Assembly (NCBI GenBank): GCA_031841125.1
Contig: CM063108.1
Coordinates: 70,280,344 to 70,344,343, forward strand
Direction: 5' to 3'
DNA from: Acanthococcus lagerstroemiae
Taxonomy: Eukaryota; Arthropoda; Insecta; Hemiptera; Eriococcidae
Length of the DNA stretch: 64,000 bases
Numbering within the stretch: position 1 is the first letter of the stretch; each line of letters starts with the position of its first letter. Below the pieces are notes generated by a model, which was given only the letters and a program-made list of their open reading frames with translations, ran no database searches and was not told the DNA's origin. The position numbers and the translations under genes were made by a program. Positions 38,301 to 48,990 of this stretch are shown in pieces.

Positions 38301-41300
38301 CGAGCGCGCTTGATGAGATTTTGGATGTGGTTTTTTGGATTTGGTTCGGAAAAACGGGTACCCGTACTACCCGTTAATAAAAAGGTACGGGTAGTACGAA
38401 CGTACCAAGTTTCCTTCCTCTCCCACGCGCATTTTGGACGTTCGTACTTCGTGCTCATTCGCGGACAGTAGTACGGATACGAATACACGTGAACACGGAC
38501 TGAAAATGACCAAAATCCGTAAGCGTGAAGTACCCGGATATCTGTGTACTCGTACTATCTGGAGTTTTAGTTCGTAGGTTGTACTCGTAAGCTCGTACTC
38601 GGTCGTCCTTCTAGTCCTCAATCTCGTCGCTCCGTCGTCTCTTGTCGACTTCGTCTCGCGATTATTCGGTTCAAAAGGCTCGTATTTTGCGTGCAACAAT
38701 ATTGCTGGAGAAAGTATTAGGTCCGCGTTCGCTAGCGCACCTGTTTTCGAATTGTTGGATCAATTACCAACGTAATTACAACTCGTGATGGGAGGGGAGC
38801 GGAATGATCGTTTGATGATCTGCTACCTGCTAACGCAGTCGTCGAATGCTTCGGAAGGGGTTTGCGCGAATTAATTTCAAAATGCCAGCTATCGGTAACG
38901 AACGCGATTTTATCCGTGTAAATCAGCGCGCCTACTTGTTAGCTGCTTGCCGTGTGGAAGCGGACGGACTAATGTATTTCTTACGTAGTAACCTCGTACC
39001 TGGAAAAGCGCGAACTTCCCTTCTTTTCGCCCTACCTATTCAATTACCGGCGGCGAGACAGACTGCGACTCGGTTACGACTCGATTTGACGTTCCAGCGG
39101 CTCGACGTGTATCGAAAGCTACTTTGTAAAATATACGTATCTATTCACCTTCGAAGGCTGACGACCGAATATACCGTCGGCGACCGAGTCAAAAAATGCT
39201 ACTCTCGTAAGTCGTTCGAGACGGCGAGGGTTGTAAGTAATACTCCCGGAGTCCTATAGAATCGGTGTTTACGCTTTCTTCGTTGCGTGCGGAGAAATTA
39301 GGACGAATAAATTGAGAAAAAGACGACGAATTCGACGTAAGCGGTGATTTAAAATTTTTTATTTCGGCCACTCTAAAAGGCGGGTAACAAATCTGTTACC
39401 CGGTGGAAGCTTAGCAGGTATTTGCTCTGCAAATTATATTACAACGCGCTGTTTTTTCTAGGCTTTCGCGGCTAAGAATGAGAGCGTGATATTTTCTAAT
39501 GCAAAGTCCAACCCCTGCAGAAAGCAGAAAGGTAAACCTCGAAACCCCTTTCATATTGCCTTATTCACCACCTAGACTAACGCCACTCTTATTTTGGACG
39601 GCGTCGCACAAAATGTCGCGTACGCGTTGATTTTATTTATTATTATTATTTTATTTTTTGTTTTCGAGCATCAGATAGTGGGTGATGGGGTGGTACTCGA
39701 GCGTTGCATAGTATTAAGGGTACGTACGGCGGCGGGTGAGATGAAACCACGATAGAGGCTATTTTTTTTTAATCAGTAACGCGACGCTACTATTCTAATT
39801 CCGATGGCTCGAATTTTTGTGTCCCGCCAGGTTTACGAAGGTACGAGGAAAACGAATCTCAGTGGAGGTAATCATCATCTCGCTCCAGTTCAAGTACTAC
39901 CAGTTGTACTACCAGATGTGAATCGAATCGGTTTGCCCCTGCCTTCACCCCTATTGGAGAATGCCGATTTCGAACCAGTGGCGGCAGTTGGTCGACATCG
40001 AGCAAATCTCGCGGTTACGCACAGTTTGAGGTAAATAAATAGTTTCTCCTTCGATTATACAAATGCAAACGGAAAGAAAGAGATGAGTTTATCGAGGGTG
40101 GTTTGCGATATTGTTAACAGATAGGTACGCTTAGGTACTGTTTGTGGGACGATGGGCCCCGTTACGAGAAGATAGCAGATATAATACATATATCGTCTTA
40201 TTACGATCAAGCGCTCGTCTACGAGTACATACCTCTCGGCTGTTAGGTAGTAACGACAGGTGACGTAGCTCTCTCTGATTTTCGAGGAAGGAAGATGACT
40301 CGGAGAACTTGATTCGAATCGTCAGAAAATACGAGTTTTCAGTAGAACGTAAAATTTGCTTAGGTCATCAAACAGTAACGCAATCTAACCCGAATCGCAG
40401 TCGGATCAATCATCTGATAGCATCTTTGAAATCAACGGCCTAAAAAAACTGGGTCTTCGAAATCAACAATTTCCAAAATTTCCGTCTCGATACTCTCTTA
40501 TAAATATGTGCACGTTTGAAATTTTAATGTCGATGTATTATTCTGACTTTTTAGGGGAGGGGAAATCGTGTGCTTATCATTCGCAAATCAAGCTCAAAGC
40601 TGACTTCGTATCACTTTTGAAAACTGCTCGCTTTTTACTTAACTACAAGGTGTCTACAGGTTTGGAAAATTTGGAAAAAGTCAGGAATTTGAAAAGTAGG
40701 TCAGGAAGTTTGTAAATAGTCAGAAAATTCAACAATATTTTCAAGAAGTTTGGAAAAAAACAAAGAATGAACTCACGGGAAATTTTTTTTTGTCGTTTAA
40801 TTTTACTTCAGCACTCCCCAGAGTCGTATTCTACAAATAAAATGCTTTCACCCAAAAAGCAACTTCAAATTTCAGTTCATTTTAACCATAGCGTCTAGTA
40901 GTATAAACATAAATACATACGGTTTATACTGTAAATGTTTAAAGAAGAGAAAACAAAAGTTTGGAAAAAGTCAGGAATTTATATTTTTTCATTCTTGTAG
41001 ACACCTTGAACTACAATTAGTATCACCCTTGTGTATAACATAAGTATGTACGTAGTGTTATGGTACATTGTACCACTTTGTAGAAAGAAAAGACGAGAGC
41101 AACATAATGGCTTGTAACTAAAATTGTAGGCTGATGTTGGTAGAGGGGTAGACTAGATCAATTTGTGACGACTTCGGCTATTTGATGGCACTTGTAACGA
41201 AAAACTGGAAAATTATTCGATTCTAACCTCTTAGAGTTCTTGCCTAGCTGTAAGGATTCGACTAATAAAAAAAAATAACAGAAAGTGATTCGCTAAAAAT

Positions 41301-44300
41301 CGCCGAAATACACGAATGTCGTTGGAGTATTTTGATCGTACTAATTAATCCGAACCTCTACCTTCGTATCTGATCTTTTTATACATTCCTTTTACCGATA
41401 TTCTTCGGTTGTTCTCTCTCCTTTTCCTCCTCCTCCCCTCTCTCCCTCTCTACTTTTTCTGTCCCCCATCACCAATTTGAAAAGGAAAGAAGGAAGCAGA
41501 AATAAAGTTTAAAAAAAAAAGAACAATTACAGGAATATTGGACTGGTTCTTGCGCGATGCTGGCTGGGGCCAGAGAAGTGTAAGCGAAAAAGAGAAATGA
41601 AGAGATTTACTGGAATGGGAGGAATAAAGGTCGGTCAAAGTGAAACTTGTCTTTTGGAATTGATGTCCGTGTATATTATTAAATTAAGCTATACTATCTC
41701 AGTGCCCAAGTTATAGTATACATATATGTATATGTACATTGGCACATGTTGCAGGAATCTTCGGCTAAACGATGACAATGGAAATTATACGCCGGAAGCG
41801 GAGAATGTGGAACTGCCTTGTACCAGTAATTACGCTTCGTCGTCGACGGCAAATTTTCAGCATGTAAACAGAACTGTCACGCCGGTTGCTGTGTTACCCG
41901 AGGATTTGAACGAAATCATAACGGACGTAGATCTGCAGGAAGAGGCGAATAAAAGACTGCAGGAGGAGAAAGACGCGGTACGATTTGATAACGATCGCGA
42001 ATTATTTCGACCACGGATTATCGTATTTGCTTATCGGTTAATTTTGGGTAGTGAAAACCGATAACTGGAAATTACCGCAGCGTCCGTGCGAAATGAGTTC
42101 GAAGACCTCTACATGTTACAGTTTGATCGCCTCGTAGGTAATACACGATACGCGTTAATTAGTCCAGTAGAATCACGTCGGTTATCCTAATCACAGATAC
42201 GGCAGAGGAGAATCGAAGATTTCTATAACGCGATAAATTCTAACTCGGTGCCTCATTTATTATTTATTAATCGGGCCGCGATTTCTACGTACATTGGGTA
42301 GTCATACACTCGTTACTAGATGGGGAATAAGCTGATAGATGTAACGTGTTTGCGCAATCGGGTGATACTGGCTCGGACTCGTAGCCGTTAATAGAGCGAG
42401 AGGTCCCTCTTCGTTCTTCCGTAATGTTGCTGACCGCAGTTTTCGTCTGCTCCTTCGATGTCACTTGTTGCGAAACCGAAACTGTACTCGATAAATGAAC
42501 GGAGATGCCGCCTTGTTGCGTCTTCGTGTGTTTTATAATCAAATGTATATCGCGGTTACTCTTCCCCATTTTCGGCGACGGTCCACGCATCCTGTTTGTC
42601 TAATCGTCGTCATCATCATCTTGTTCGTCAAGTTGAAACTTGAAAGAGAAACTGGAGCTCACTCGTCACTGTCACCCTGTGGTGCCGTACTCGACGAGTG
42701 ATATTTTAGTGCACGGTTCGTATTACTCGCGTGACTAGAGTAACACTCGTCAGGTACGATCATCCAGTCGTCGTTGGAGGAACTGGTTGGACGTGCTTAA
42801 CGAGCGAGCGGTGATATAGCATGCGCGCTGCGCGTAATTAACTCGCACGCTGCTGTTCGTTGTATTTGCTGTATCTATGTATTTTAAGATTACTACGTCG
42901 TCGATATGTGTACCCGCCACATTCTGTTCAGTTACGTTACTAATATTCGGTATTTCTTGCGTTCATTCGAGTCGATCTTAATGGTTGCAGGAGCTGGCTC
43001 GAATGCTACAAAGGCAGGAAGAAGAAATAATCAGCGAGGAGATCGACCGAGATCGTATGATGGCGATCGAAGCGCAAGATAAGGAGCTAGCCAAACTGCT
43101 TTTTGAGAAAGTGAGTGTCTCTATAGTCGACGTAGAATTGTTACGTAGTTGTCGAGTGTGAAAATAGAAGAATAAAGAAACGAGCAGTGTGTGTTTCGGA
43201 ACGGAGGACCGCATATTTTTCTCACAGTCATTCGCGAGTAAATTTTTCACGCGTCGGAAAAATATTTGGAACGGAGATGAAGAGTTTAACATCGTCGAAC
43301 CGAAGAGTTGTAAGGCAGCGTCGAGTGTCTTCCGCGGGAACACGCTCGGTCGAATTTGTAAAGTGCACGGGTAATATTCGAACGGCGTATCACGGTCGGC
43401 CTTCTCTTTTCCCGGTCATTCGGAAACAGAAAAGAAAGCGAAAATACGGGACTCGTTAACTGTCTCCTTACGTAGGTGAATCAATGGTTAATACGAATTC
43501 TTGCGGTTTTTGCAAGTCAGAAATCGTATTTGTTCAACTTCCTTTAATACCAGCATATTGTTTTCAAGCAGCCAGTTTCCGAGCTGCCTGTCAGAGCGTG
43601 TACTATTCGACCAACTCGTATCCATAGCTTATCGAATTATTATATTTTCGAAGGAAAAAGCGAAATTGAGACGCGCCAAAGAACGAGCGAGACAGCGTGC
43701 GCTTTTGAAGAAACAACAGCAGCAAGCGCAGCAGCCATCTCTTAGTCACATACACGATGAAAACCCGGATGATTTCTCGGTACAGAGCTCAAACGGCGGC
43801 CAAGATCGGCCAACCTCGTTGTCGAACGAATCAGATTCATCCAATTTGCATCATCCCGAGCGCAGGTAAATGTGAAAATGGGGAATGTGGCGGAGGGGGG
43901 GGGGAGAAGAAACCATCGTGTTAGTTGTACAGTAGCGATGGGAAGATTATTTCATTTAGTTGAACAGTTCAAATCAGTCTCGGTCACCAAAATGATTAGG
44001 TAAATGAACTAGTTCATTTAGGTCTTTTAGTTCCTTATTGTCGGTTCATTCACGTCATTAAAGACTTAGAATTATTGAAGGATGTAAGATGAGAAGACCG
44101 AAATATGCCCGCGTTATTAATGTAAGAAGTTTTTAATTTATATGTTTTCTCTATGTATCCGCTTAACATCACCCTTTTCAACGGAAATATCAAAAAATTA
44201 ATATTAATTTTCATCATGATGAAGAAGAAAGCTGCTCAAATAAACGAAATGAGTCACATCGGTATTTTAGTTTTAGTTCACCTGCGTTAGGTCTTAGGGT

Positions 44301-47300
44301 TTACACGAATTCGGTCGTTCTTTGTTTACGTTCACGTTTTAGTTCTTAACAGTCTTAACAGTTACTTTTGGTCATTTTCGGATCGAGTTCGAGAGAATCT
44401 CGGTCTTATTGAACTAGTTCGTTCAAAACATCGGTCTCGGTAGATTAGTTCATCACGATGATTAGTTCAAATGAACTAGTATGACCGAGACCGACTCAAC
44501 GCTACTGTACAGCGCGAAGTGAGAGTACGCGTATTCGAAAATATTTTCAAACTGAAACCTGAAAGTTACGTATCGCGATAAGTCTAGTATAATTAGCGTA
44601 TTACATCTTTCGGATTGTTGCGAATATATTTTAGGTTGTACACCAACGAACCATTTCACTCGATCGAGAGAGCCAATGAAGACGAGTGCGGTGGACACGG
44701 AGAATTACTTCGTGCCTCTACGTTGTCTGGTGGCCGTACCACTGCGCCTCCGATAATGAACGTCGCCATGCATATCGATCCGACCTATCTGTCGCAGCAG
44801 TCTTCCAGTACGCCGAATTCGTTGCTCTTCCAAGGTGAGATACAACAACGAAGTCGAATCTTCGATTCGAGCTCGACGAATATACAGTGCGCGAAAACGA
44901 ATTCTCTTGCGTAGTTGAGCTCCATCCGAAGATTGCGATCTCTGCGTTTCTTTTCCTGTTTCCGAGCTTCTTTCATTTTTATTTATTATAGTATATTACA
45001 CTGCAAGGATTGAAAGCGAGCTTTATCACGCCGAGTGCGACTGTTGGCGGAGCGAGCCGAAGGCGAGTGAAGCGAATCGTGCGGAGGCGTGATAACTCGC
45101 TTCAATCCTTGCATTGTAAGATATTTTGTATTACAAATGCATCAAACAGCTGATTGTACATATCTGTGAAAGAAAAATACGTGACGTCATCTTTTTTCAG
45201 TCCTTTTACAAGTCCTAGGACTGAAAAGAGTCTTCTGCGCATGTGCCGTAGCATTTACAAACGCAGCTGCGATCTATTGTGATAACGTGAACTTTCAATC
45301 TGCAAAATGAGACTGTTAAACCGTTGTTTCGATGCATGTGTAATACAAAATTATTATTTTGTACAAGTTCCTATTCTATGGGAATATCTATTAGTGTTTC
45401 TGATTTTGAAATGTGTGCGTGAGTAAGGCTGATAGTACCCCAGCGGGTATTCCTCTCAGGTTAATATTTATTACATCTTATGTATGACATTTTAAACCCA
45501 AGCGGTTGTATGTACTTTAGACTAGTTCAAAAGGTTTGGTCCTTCGAAGTCGTCTCTTGAGGCCAGTGTTGTCTAGTAGCTGTAGGGCTTCTTCATTTGG
45601 GTGCAGGTGAAGGCTCTTCTCATGTTTTGCTGTGTGCCGCTTAGTTTCGTCTTGAACTGTGGGGATGCAGAGATCTCGATGGAGGTCCTCGTTTCGTACA
45701 AACTAGGGTGCTCCCGCGATCATTTGTAACGCTTGGTTCTGTGCTATCCGTATTTTATTGAGGTTCGACTTTTTCGCGCAACCCTAGAGGGCTATACTGT
45801 AGGTCCATATCAGCTTTAGGATTTGATTGTACATCAGTATTTTGTTTTGCAGTCACAGCTGCCTTGGTACATGCGCAAGTGTGGACAGACAGATGTACAC
45901 GTCGAAAACTGGGCCGTGCCTCATGTTGCCTCGTACTTCGAAGTGCACACGCACACAGTTGGTGAGAAGCGAGGCTGAATGAAGCAAATCGAGGTGGCCT
46001 CGGGTTGCCTCTGCCTCGAGTGTATTTCCGATTTTAGATATCCGCTATTTGTAGTCCTTTTTGCTGTTTCTTCAGTGGTGTCAGTAAAGGGTTACTAAGC
46101 TAATTTCTTAACTGATGCGTGTTATATTCCTTAATCTCTCAACTATTCGGTTGGGTCTCTTCTCTTTTCTCTCGTCTGTGATAATCGTTTCATTTCTGAG
46201 AAGGGTTTATACTTTGTATCCTTCATTTTCCGCTCTTTGTAGCTCATTCTTTGCCTTCATTTCTAGTTCTTTCCCTCAACCATTCCTTCCAGCAGTAACA
46301 TCAATATTGCTGGATTTTGTATGTTATAATGACCTATAATTTTCAACTCCGCTCTTCGCCATTGTATTTTATATTTCTCTCTTCTTTCCTACGAGAAACA
46401 CCATATTTCGTGCGCGGAACAGTTTTGAAAAGTGACTCTTTTTAGTTTAGTTTTAAAGAGGGTGCGAAAAACATCTAAGCCGTGCGTCAAATCTCCCTTC
46501 TGTGATAAAAATAACAGACGCATGCGAAAGAGTAACTTGAATCAAGAAGTCACAAATTGCTTTACCATCTTGTTTTCAGCTTCACCGGAAACATTCTTAA
46601 TAATGTCGATACGAGTTGAACCAGCGTCATTTATTCGGTACCTGCTTTCTTGAAGACACGTTTTGACAGCATGCTTAAAACGGCGTATTTTCTATGTATG
46701 TACGTATTGGTCAGAAAAAATCGTGTCTGAAAATGTATCAAGAGGCTTCTTGCACTTCTGTCTAAATAACGAAAAGTAATAAAAATGGGTCGAGTGGGGG
46801 GGGGGGCGCAAATGATACTAAATTCGTTAATGGTTTCAGAACATGTAGGGAGCTCATTTATTTTATATTACACATGCATCGAAACAACGGTTTAACAGTC
46901 TCATTTTGCAGACTGAAAGTTCACGTTATCACGATAGATCGCAGCTGCGTTCGTAAATGCTACGGCGCATGCGCAGAAGACTCTTTTCAGTCCTAGGACT
47001 TGTAAAAGGACTGAAAAAAGATGACGCCACGGATTTTTCTTTCACAGATGTGTACAATCAGCTGTTCGATGCATTTGTAATACAAAATATCTTACAATGC
47101 AAGGATTGAAGCGAGTAATCACGCCTCCGCACGACTAGCTTCACTCGCCTTCGGATCGCTCCGCTAACAGTCGCACTCGACGTGATAAAGCTCGCTTTTA
47201 ATCCTTGCAGTGTAATATACTATTGTACTACACATGCATCGAAAACGCGTTTTCGCGTAACAGTTTTCCGTAGCGAAAGAGACATTTATCGTTATCGTAG

Positions 47301-47877
47301 CGATCAGCACTGATAACCCTTTTTTATCCGTACTAGGAGTGAAAAGAATATTTTTTCTATACACTTGGAAGGAAACGATTCGAAACGTTCGCAACGAACG
47401 CGTATTATTTTCGTTCGTCTTCTGTTCGATTAATTTGTGGATACCTCCGTGCCAGCGAAAACAAATTTTCGATGTTGAACAAAATATCTTCCAAGGCAAA
47501 GAGCGAATGAGGTTTATCACGACTCGTTCAATTTGCTCAACTCGCCTTCAGCTCGTCTCGCAACATATTGAACTTATCGTGATAAACCTCATTTTCGCTC
47601 CTTGACTTGAAATATACTATTTCAGTGCATCGGCCGATGAAAAGTCGATCCTGTTCGAAATTTCATTGCGATTTTCGCACGGCAACGTGCTTCATCATCA
47701 GTTTACACGTTGAGTTGTACAAAACTATTGTAATAGTTTTCATTTGTAATTGTGATTGCAGATGGTGATGGTACAGCGCCTCCGTACATGCCCATACAAG
47801 GTCAACGGCGCAATACGCCCTTCATCGAAAAGAAGCAAAAGAAATCGAAATCTAAAGACGGCTGTAAACAGCAATGA
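11350..47877 (+). CDS. Ccdc50: CCDC50-like coiled-coil protein
   Basis: Homologue of CCDC50/Ymer, a cytoplasmic coiled-coil, ubiquitin-binding adaptor in vertebrates; the insect role is not inferable here. Ten coding exons join in phase: 11350-11410, 27974-28036, 32670-32799, 37679-37793, 39831-40030, 41755-41977, 42991-43110, 43654-43865, 44635-44834 and 47762-47877 (TGA), 479 residues. The N-terminal CCDC50 domain reads VNEVCREWVVHEDEALAYQL, then EQHYGGNKERNARVREDFPK. Charged helical stretches follow, with MIU-like motifs DAELARMLQRQEEE and DKELAKLLFEK, a Gln-rich linker, and the C-terminus PPYMPIQGQRRNTPF followed by a lysine-rich tail. An in-frame ATG at 11329 (after a TGA at 11311) is an alternative start; 11350 has the better GGAATGG context. 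An AATAAA at 48788 may end the transcript. Between exons 4 and 5 an unseen exon cannot be excluded. Confidence 0.87.
14064..14281. repeat. 218-bp MITE-like inverted-repeat element
   Basis: Left end TGTGACCTGCCAGGAAGAAA and right end (reversed) TGTGACCTGCCTGCCAGGAA align over about 36 bases, ending at GCGCAAAA on both sides. The interior is unrelated. No clear target duplication. Confidence 0.6.
14493..14585. repeat. Hairpin with ~45-bp arms
   Basis: AATTGACGGCGAACCGG ... CGAATCCTGACTCAGGATTCG ... CCGATGGTTAAC-type arms pair imperfectly around a perfect central palindrome at about 14528-14548. Origin unknown. Confidence 0.5.
16345..16420. repeat. Partial copy of the 27.4-kb hairpin repeat
   Basis: CGCCAATTCACAATTTCTTC followed by CTGTAGTCCAGAGCGCTTTC and TGTTATGCCATC matches, in reverse, the right arm and outer flank of the hairpin at 27388-27515. 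Only one arm is present here. Confidence 0.6.
17983..18965. mobile_element. 983-bp non-autonomous hAT element with pyrimidine-rich core
   Basis: Ends CAGTGTTGCCAGAT and ATCTGGCAACACTG are inverted repeats and are flanked by the exact 8-bp duplication AATCAGAA (17975-17982 and 18966-18973). The core from about 18200 to 18860 is C/T-rich on the plus strand and built from diverged units around CCACCATGGCC and CCTTCATTC. This gives long open frames of Ser/Pro/His that have no resemblance to transposase and are not called as genes. Confidence 0.87.
20016..21321 (-). mobile_element. 1.3-kb decayed hAT transposon
   Basis: Ends CAGTGTGACCAGAT and CTGGTCACACTG form inverted terminal repeats; AGAGTATA-type subterminal motifs occur near both ends. 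Flanks do not show an 8-bp duplication. A transposase remnant lies inside on the minus strand. Confidence 0.7.
20228..20500 (-). pseudogene. hAT transposase dimerisation-domain remnant
   Basis: The frame contains TERVFRLIDRYW, then KLSVSVVKAVFKVKNIDKTC and EEFYELV. This is the pattern of the C-terminal hAT dimerisation region (the ERVFS motif, then LS...L..AL..IK.N). The catalytic DDE part is missing; 20544-20753 on the same strand may be another fragment. It sits inside the 20016-21321 element. Confidence 0.65.
23303..25320. repeat. 2-kb long inverted repeat (foldback-like, possibly two inverted LTRs)
   Basis: The left arm from 23303 (TGTCGAAAATAT, then ACATAGTCCAGGCTACTGAT) is matched in reverse by the right arm ending at 25320 (ATATTTTCGACA). 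The arms remain similar to about 24450 and 24510 with a ~60-bp centre; the left arm holds about 320 bp (roughly 23967-24287) with no partner in the right arm. Each arm has TGACGTCA sites and a TATA-like CATAAAAGGGCTGAGC about 150 bases in, resembling the U3-R part of a retrotransposon LTR. The LTR reading is an inference. Confidence 0.75.
27388..27480. repeat. 93-bp hairpin MITE
   Basis: TAGTCCAGAGCGCTTTCGGC pairs with GCCGAAAACGCTCTAGACTA, and TCAGTGGA with TCCACTGA at the centre. The right flank to about 27515 is also shared with the partial copy at 16.3 kb, so the full repeat is larger. Confidence 0.65.
29480..30221 (+). mobile_element. 742-bp internally deleted Tigger/pogo transposon
   Basis: TIRs CAGTATAACCTCGATTATTT and (reversed) CAGTACAACCTCTATTATTT with TA on both sides (29478-29479, 30222-30223). 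ATTATTTGAAC recurs about five times at the left end and three times at the right. It retains only the 3' part of the transposase gene. It lies entirely within the 28364-31008 element. Confidence 0.85.
29565..30029 (+). pseudogene. C-terminal part of a Tigger/jerky-type transposase
   Basis: The frame reads DIVAWMDANDDYDMTDNDII, an acidic linker, then SHAKGHEAIVTTLAYMEQEG. This is the segment that follows the DDE domain in pogo/Tigger transposases (acidic region plus a helix with EA...TA..Y.EQ). The helix-turn-helix DNA-binding and catalytic parts are absent, so it is non-functional as a transposase. The frame itself is open to the TAA at 30027. Confidence 0.75.
34556..34714 (-). repeat. 3' LTR of the Ty3/gypsy element
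   Basis: 159 bp, minus-strand reading TGTTACATAT...CATAACA; nearly identical to the other LTR. TSD ATACT precedes it. Confidence 0.92.
34799..36940 (-). pseudogene. Defective Ty3/gypsy gag-pol
   Basis: 36940-36599 encodes a gag N-terminus (FIDYLDRVETYFKAHNI). 36493-35609 encodes RNase H (IAFASRVLSSAEQNYSQIDKEALA, with about nine residues lost before FGRRFTLVSDHQPL), the HHCC zinc finger of integrase (HVAHPGIQRMKSLA, CVRSCEPC) and the first catalytic Asp (HVDHAQ). An in-frame TAA at about 35603 interrupts integrase; 35584-35375 continues with the second Asp in LVSDNGPAFSSAEF and the Glu in SNGQVEKYV. 35245-34799 is the C-terminal part (DSVLVQHHYRNKVSWKAG). Deletions, nonsense and frame changes make it inactive. 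Confidence 0.9.
36942..37100 (-). repeat. 5' LTR of the Ty3/gypsy element
   Basis: 159 bp with the same ends as the 3' LTR; TSD ATACT follows at 37101-37105. Confidence 0.92.
37794..39830 (+). other. Intron 4 of the CCDC50-like gene
   Basis: No transposon recognised. An imperfect hairpin around GTACCCGTACTACCC/GGTACGGGTAGTACG lies near 38360-38400. A possible 70-nt exon at 39462-39531 was considered and rejected on phase. Confidence 0.6.
40646..41008. mobile_element. 363-bp MITE with CAAGGTGTCTACA ends
   Basis: CAAGGTGTCTACAGG and TTGTAGACACCTTG are terminal inverted repeats; AACTA is duplicated on both sides (40641-40645 and 41009-41013). The interior repeats TTTGGAAAAAGTCAGGAATT near both ends. 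It lies in intron 5. The termini suggest hAT, but only five duplicated bases are visible. Confidence 0.75.
43930..44507. mobile_element. 578-bp DNA transposon with CAGTAGCG ends
   Basis: CAGTAGCG at the left and CGCTACTG at the right, with TA on each side inside TGTA/TACA. The interior has repeated (A)TGAACTAGTTC palindromes and CCGAGACCGA motifs. It lies in the intron between exons 8 and 9 of the CCDC50-like gene and encodes nothing evident. Confidence 0.65.
44987..45355 (-). repeat. Hairpin-ended repeat family, copy A
   Basis: Inverted relative to copies B-D. The end at 45001-45120 is a long hairpin (GCAAGGATTGAAAGCGAG against CTCGCTTCAATCCTTGC), and the other end reads TTTCGATGCATGTGTAATA. 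About 365 bp. Copy A and copy B form an inverted pair flanking 1.5 kb. Confidence 0.75.
45519..45855 (-). pseudogene. Jockey-type non-LTR retrotransposon RT C-terminal remnant
   Basis: The minus strand reads NQILKLIWTYSIAL, stop, GCAKKSNLNKIRIAQNQALQ, then NEDLHRDLCIPTVQDE and ends RRTKPFELV. This is the thumb/C-terminal region of jockey-clade reverse transcriptases (WGCA..SN...I...QN..LR.I..APWYVRN..LH.DL). The two conserved tryptophans are both TAG stops, so it is dead. It lies between inverted copies A and B. Confidence 0.8.
46860..47224 (+). repeat. Hairpin-ended repeat family, copy B
   Basis: Starts TTACACATGCATCGAAAC and ends AATATACTATT; the last ~130 bp fold into a hairpin (GCAAGGATTGAAGCGAG against CTCGCTTTTAATCCTTGC). 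Nearly identical, inverted, to copy A. Confidence 0.75.
47225..47624 (+). repeat. Hairpin-ended repeat family, copy C
   Basis: Abuts copy B head to tail. Starts ACACATGCATCGAAAACGCG and ends AATATACTATT like B, but the terminal hairpin arms are different sequences (GAATGAGGTTTATCACGA against TCGTGATAAACCTCATT). Closely similar to copy D. Confidence 0.75.
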
Positions 47878-48990
47878 TGTAAACCTACCCCCTTTGTTTC
47901 TGTATCCTTTCACAGGCTCTCTCACTCTCTTTCATTTACCACGATCCGTCCTAATTGAGATGATGGGTAGCGAGGAAATGAAACGTTGGAACGTGTTTTC
48001 CCAGAGAATGCGCTTTTCGAAATGAAGCGGGTTTTCCGTCCATTACTCGAAGATAACTTCATTTATAACGTTTCGAGTCACGGCGTATTTGTGTGTTCTC
48101 TTCGGTAAATTAGGTTAATTTTACCTACGTTTTAAAGTAATTTTTTACGTTCAATTTTAATTATTTTTATCGCGAACTGTTGTTAATTTAATTGTTTGAA
48201 ATAACGATTATAAGGTTGAGTATGTTGAACCGGGTTTTAATTATTCCGACGGAGCGAGAATTGTCGAGTTCAAATGGTAAACTCGTTATGGAAGATGAGT
48301 TCGATTTTCTTCGCGTCGACTCGAATCATTCGACGTGAAAGCGAAAAATAACTCGCGGCTAACTGAACTGAATAGAACACGCTTCTTGATAACGTGATAA
48401 TTTGAAACAGAAATACGAAAGCATTAGGTAAAATGGATAAAAAATTTATATATTCGGGTTCTCTATCTTTAAGCTCTATTATTGGCAAAAATAATCCGAT
48501 AAGTAATGAAAGATCGTGCGCGGTGCACGGTGGAAGTTATCGATGAAGACTGGCAGCGCTGTGTCAGATTAATCGCCGAAGTAATTGATTCCTGTATGAG
48601 ACGAACTAGCGCTTGGCAATACGGGCAAAATGATTCTCGCTGGAACACAGGTGCCGCTTTGGTCTCTGCAAAAACGAAAATGAAACTTGAGAACGAGGGA
48701 TACATCGAGCTGCAGTATACATATATATCTAAAGGAAGCAGTAGCAAGCAGAATACGAGCATCGAACAGTTCTAACGCAAGAAACGAAATAAAGCTCTTG
48801 AAATTTACTTCCCGGTCGTTACTGACATCGAATTAGCTAACTGTACCTAGCAAAAGGTCGTAATATTCACTTCGATGTCAACGCAGTCTTGCGCGAGACC
48901 ACCAATGGGGCCATTCACCCCAAAGAAAATGCGAGGGGGAAACACCGGTGTTCGCATCTGTAAACCTCTCAAGGCCATGGTACTAATCGC
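47878..48990. other. Convergent intergenic region
   Basis: Lies between the stop of the CCDC50-like gene and the 3' end of NFX1. AATAAA at 48788-48793 could serve the plus-strand gene. Open frames here (for example plus 48506-48775) have no recognisable similarity. Confidence 0.55.

Noticed and set aside
38846..39259. 137-codon plus-strand open frame
   Set aside because: No recognisable motif, no splice partner in phase with the CCDC50-like gene, and intronic.
39462..39531. Possible extra CCDC50 exon (TTTTCTAG|GCTTTC...GAAAG|GTAAAC)
   Set aside because: Good splice sites, but it enters in phase 0 and leaves in phase 1, whereas exon 39831-40030 must be entered in phase 0; including it creates a stop.
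47339..47605. 88-codon frame, also found at 56761-57099
   Set aside because: Similar frames occur because both lie in copies C and D of the hairpin repeat; no protein family matches and the hairpin explains the open frames on both strands.
48506..48775. 89-codon plus-strand frame between the convergent genes
   Set aside because: Considered as an exon of either neighbour; no phase-compatible splice or similarity was found.
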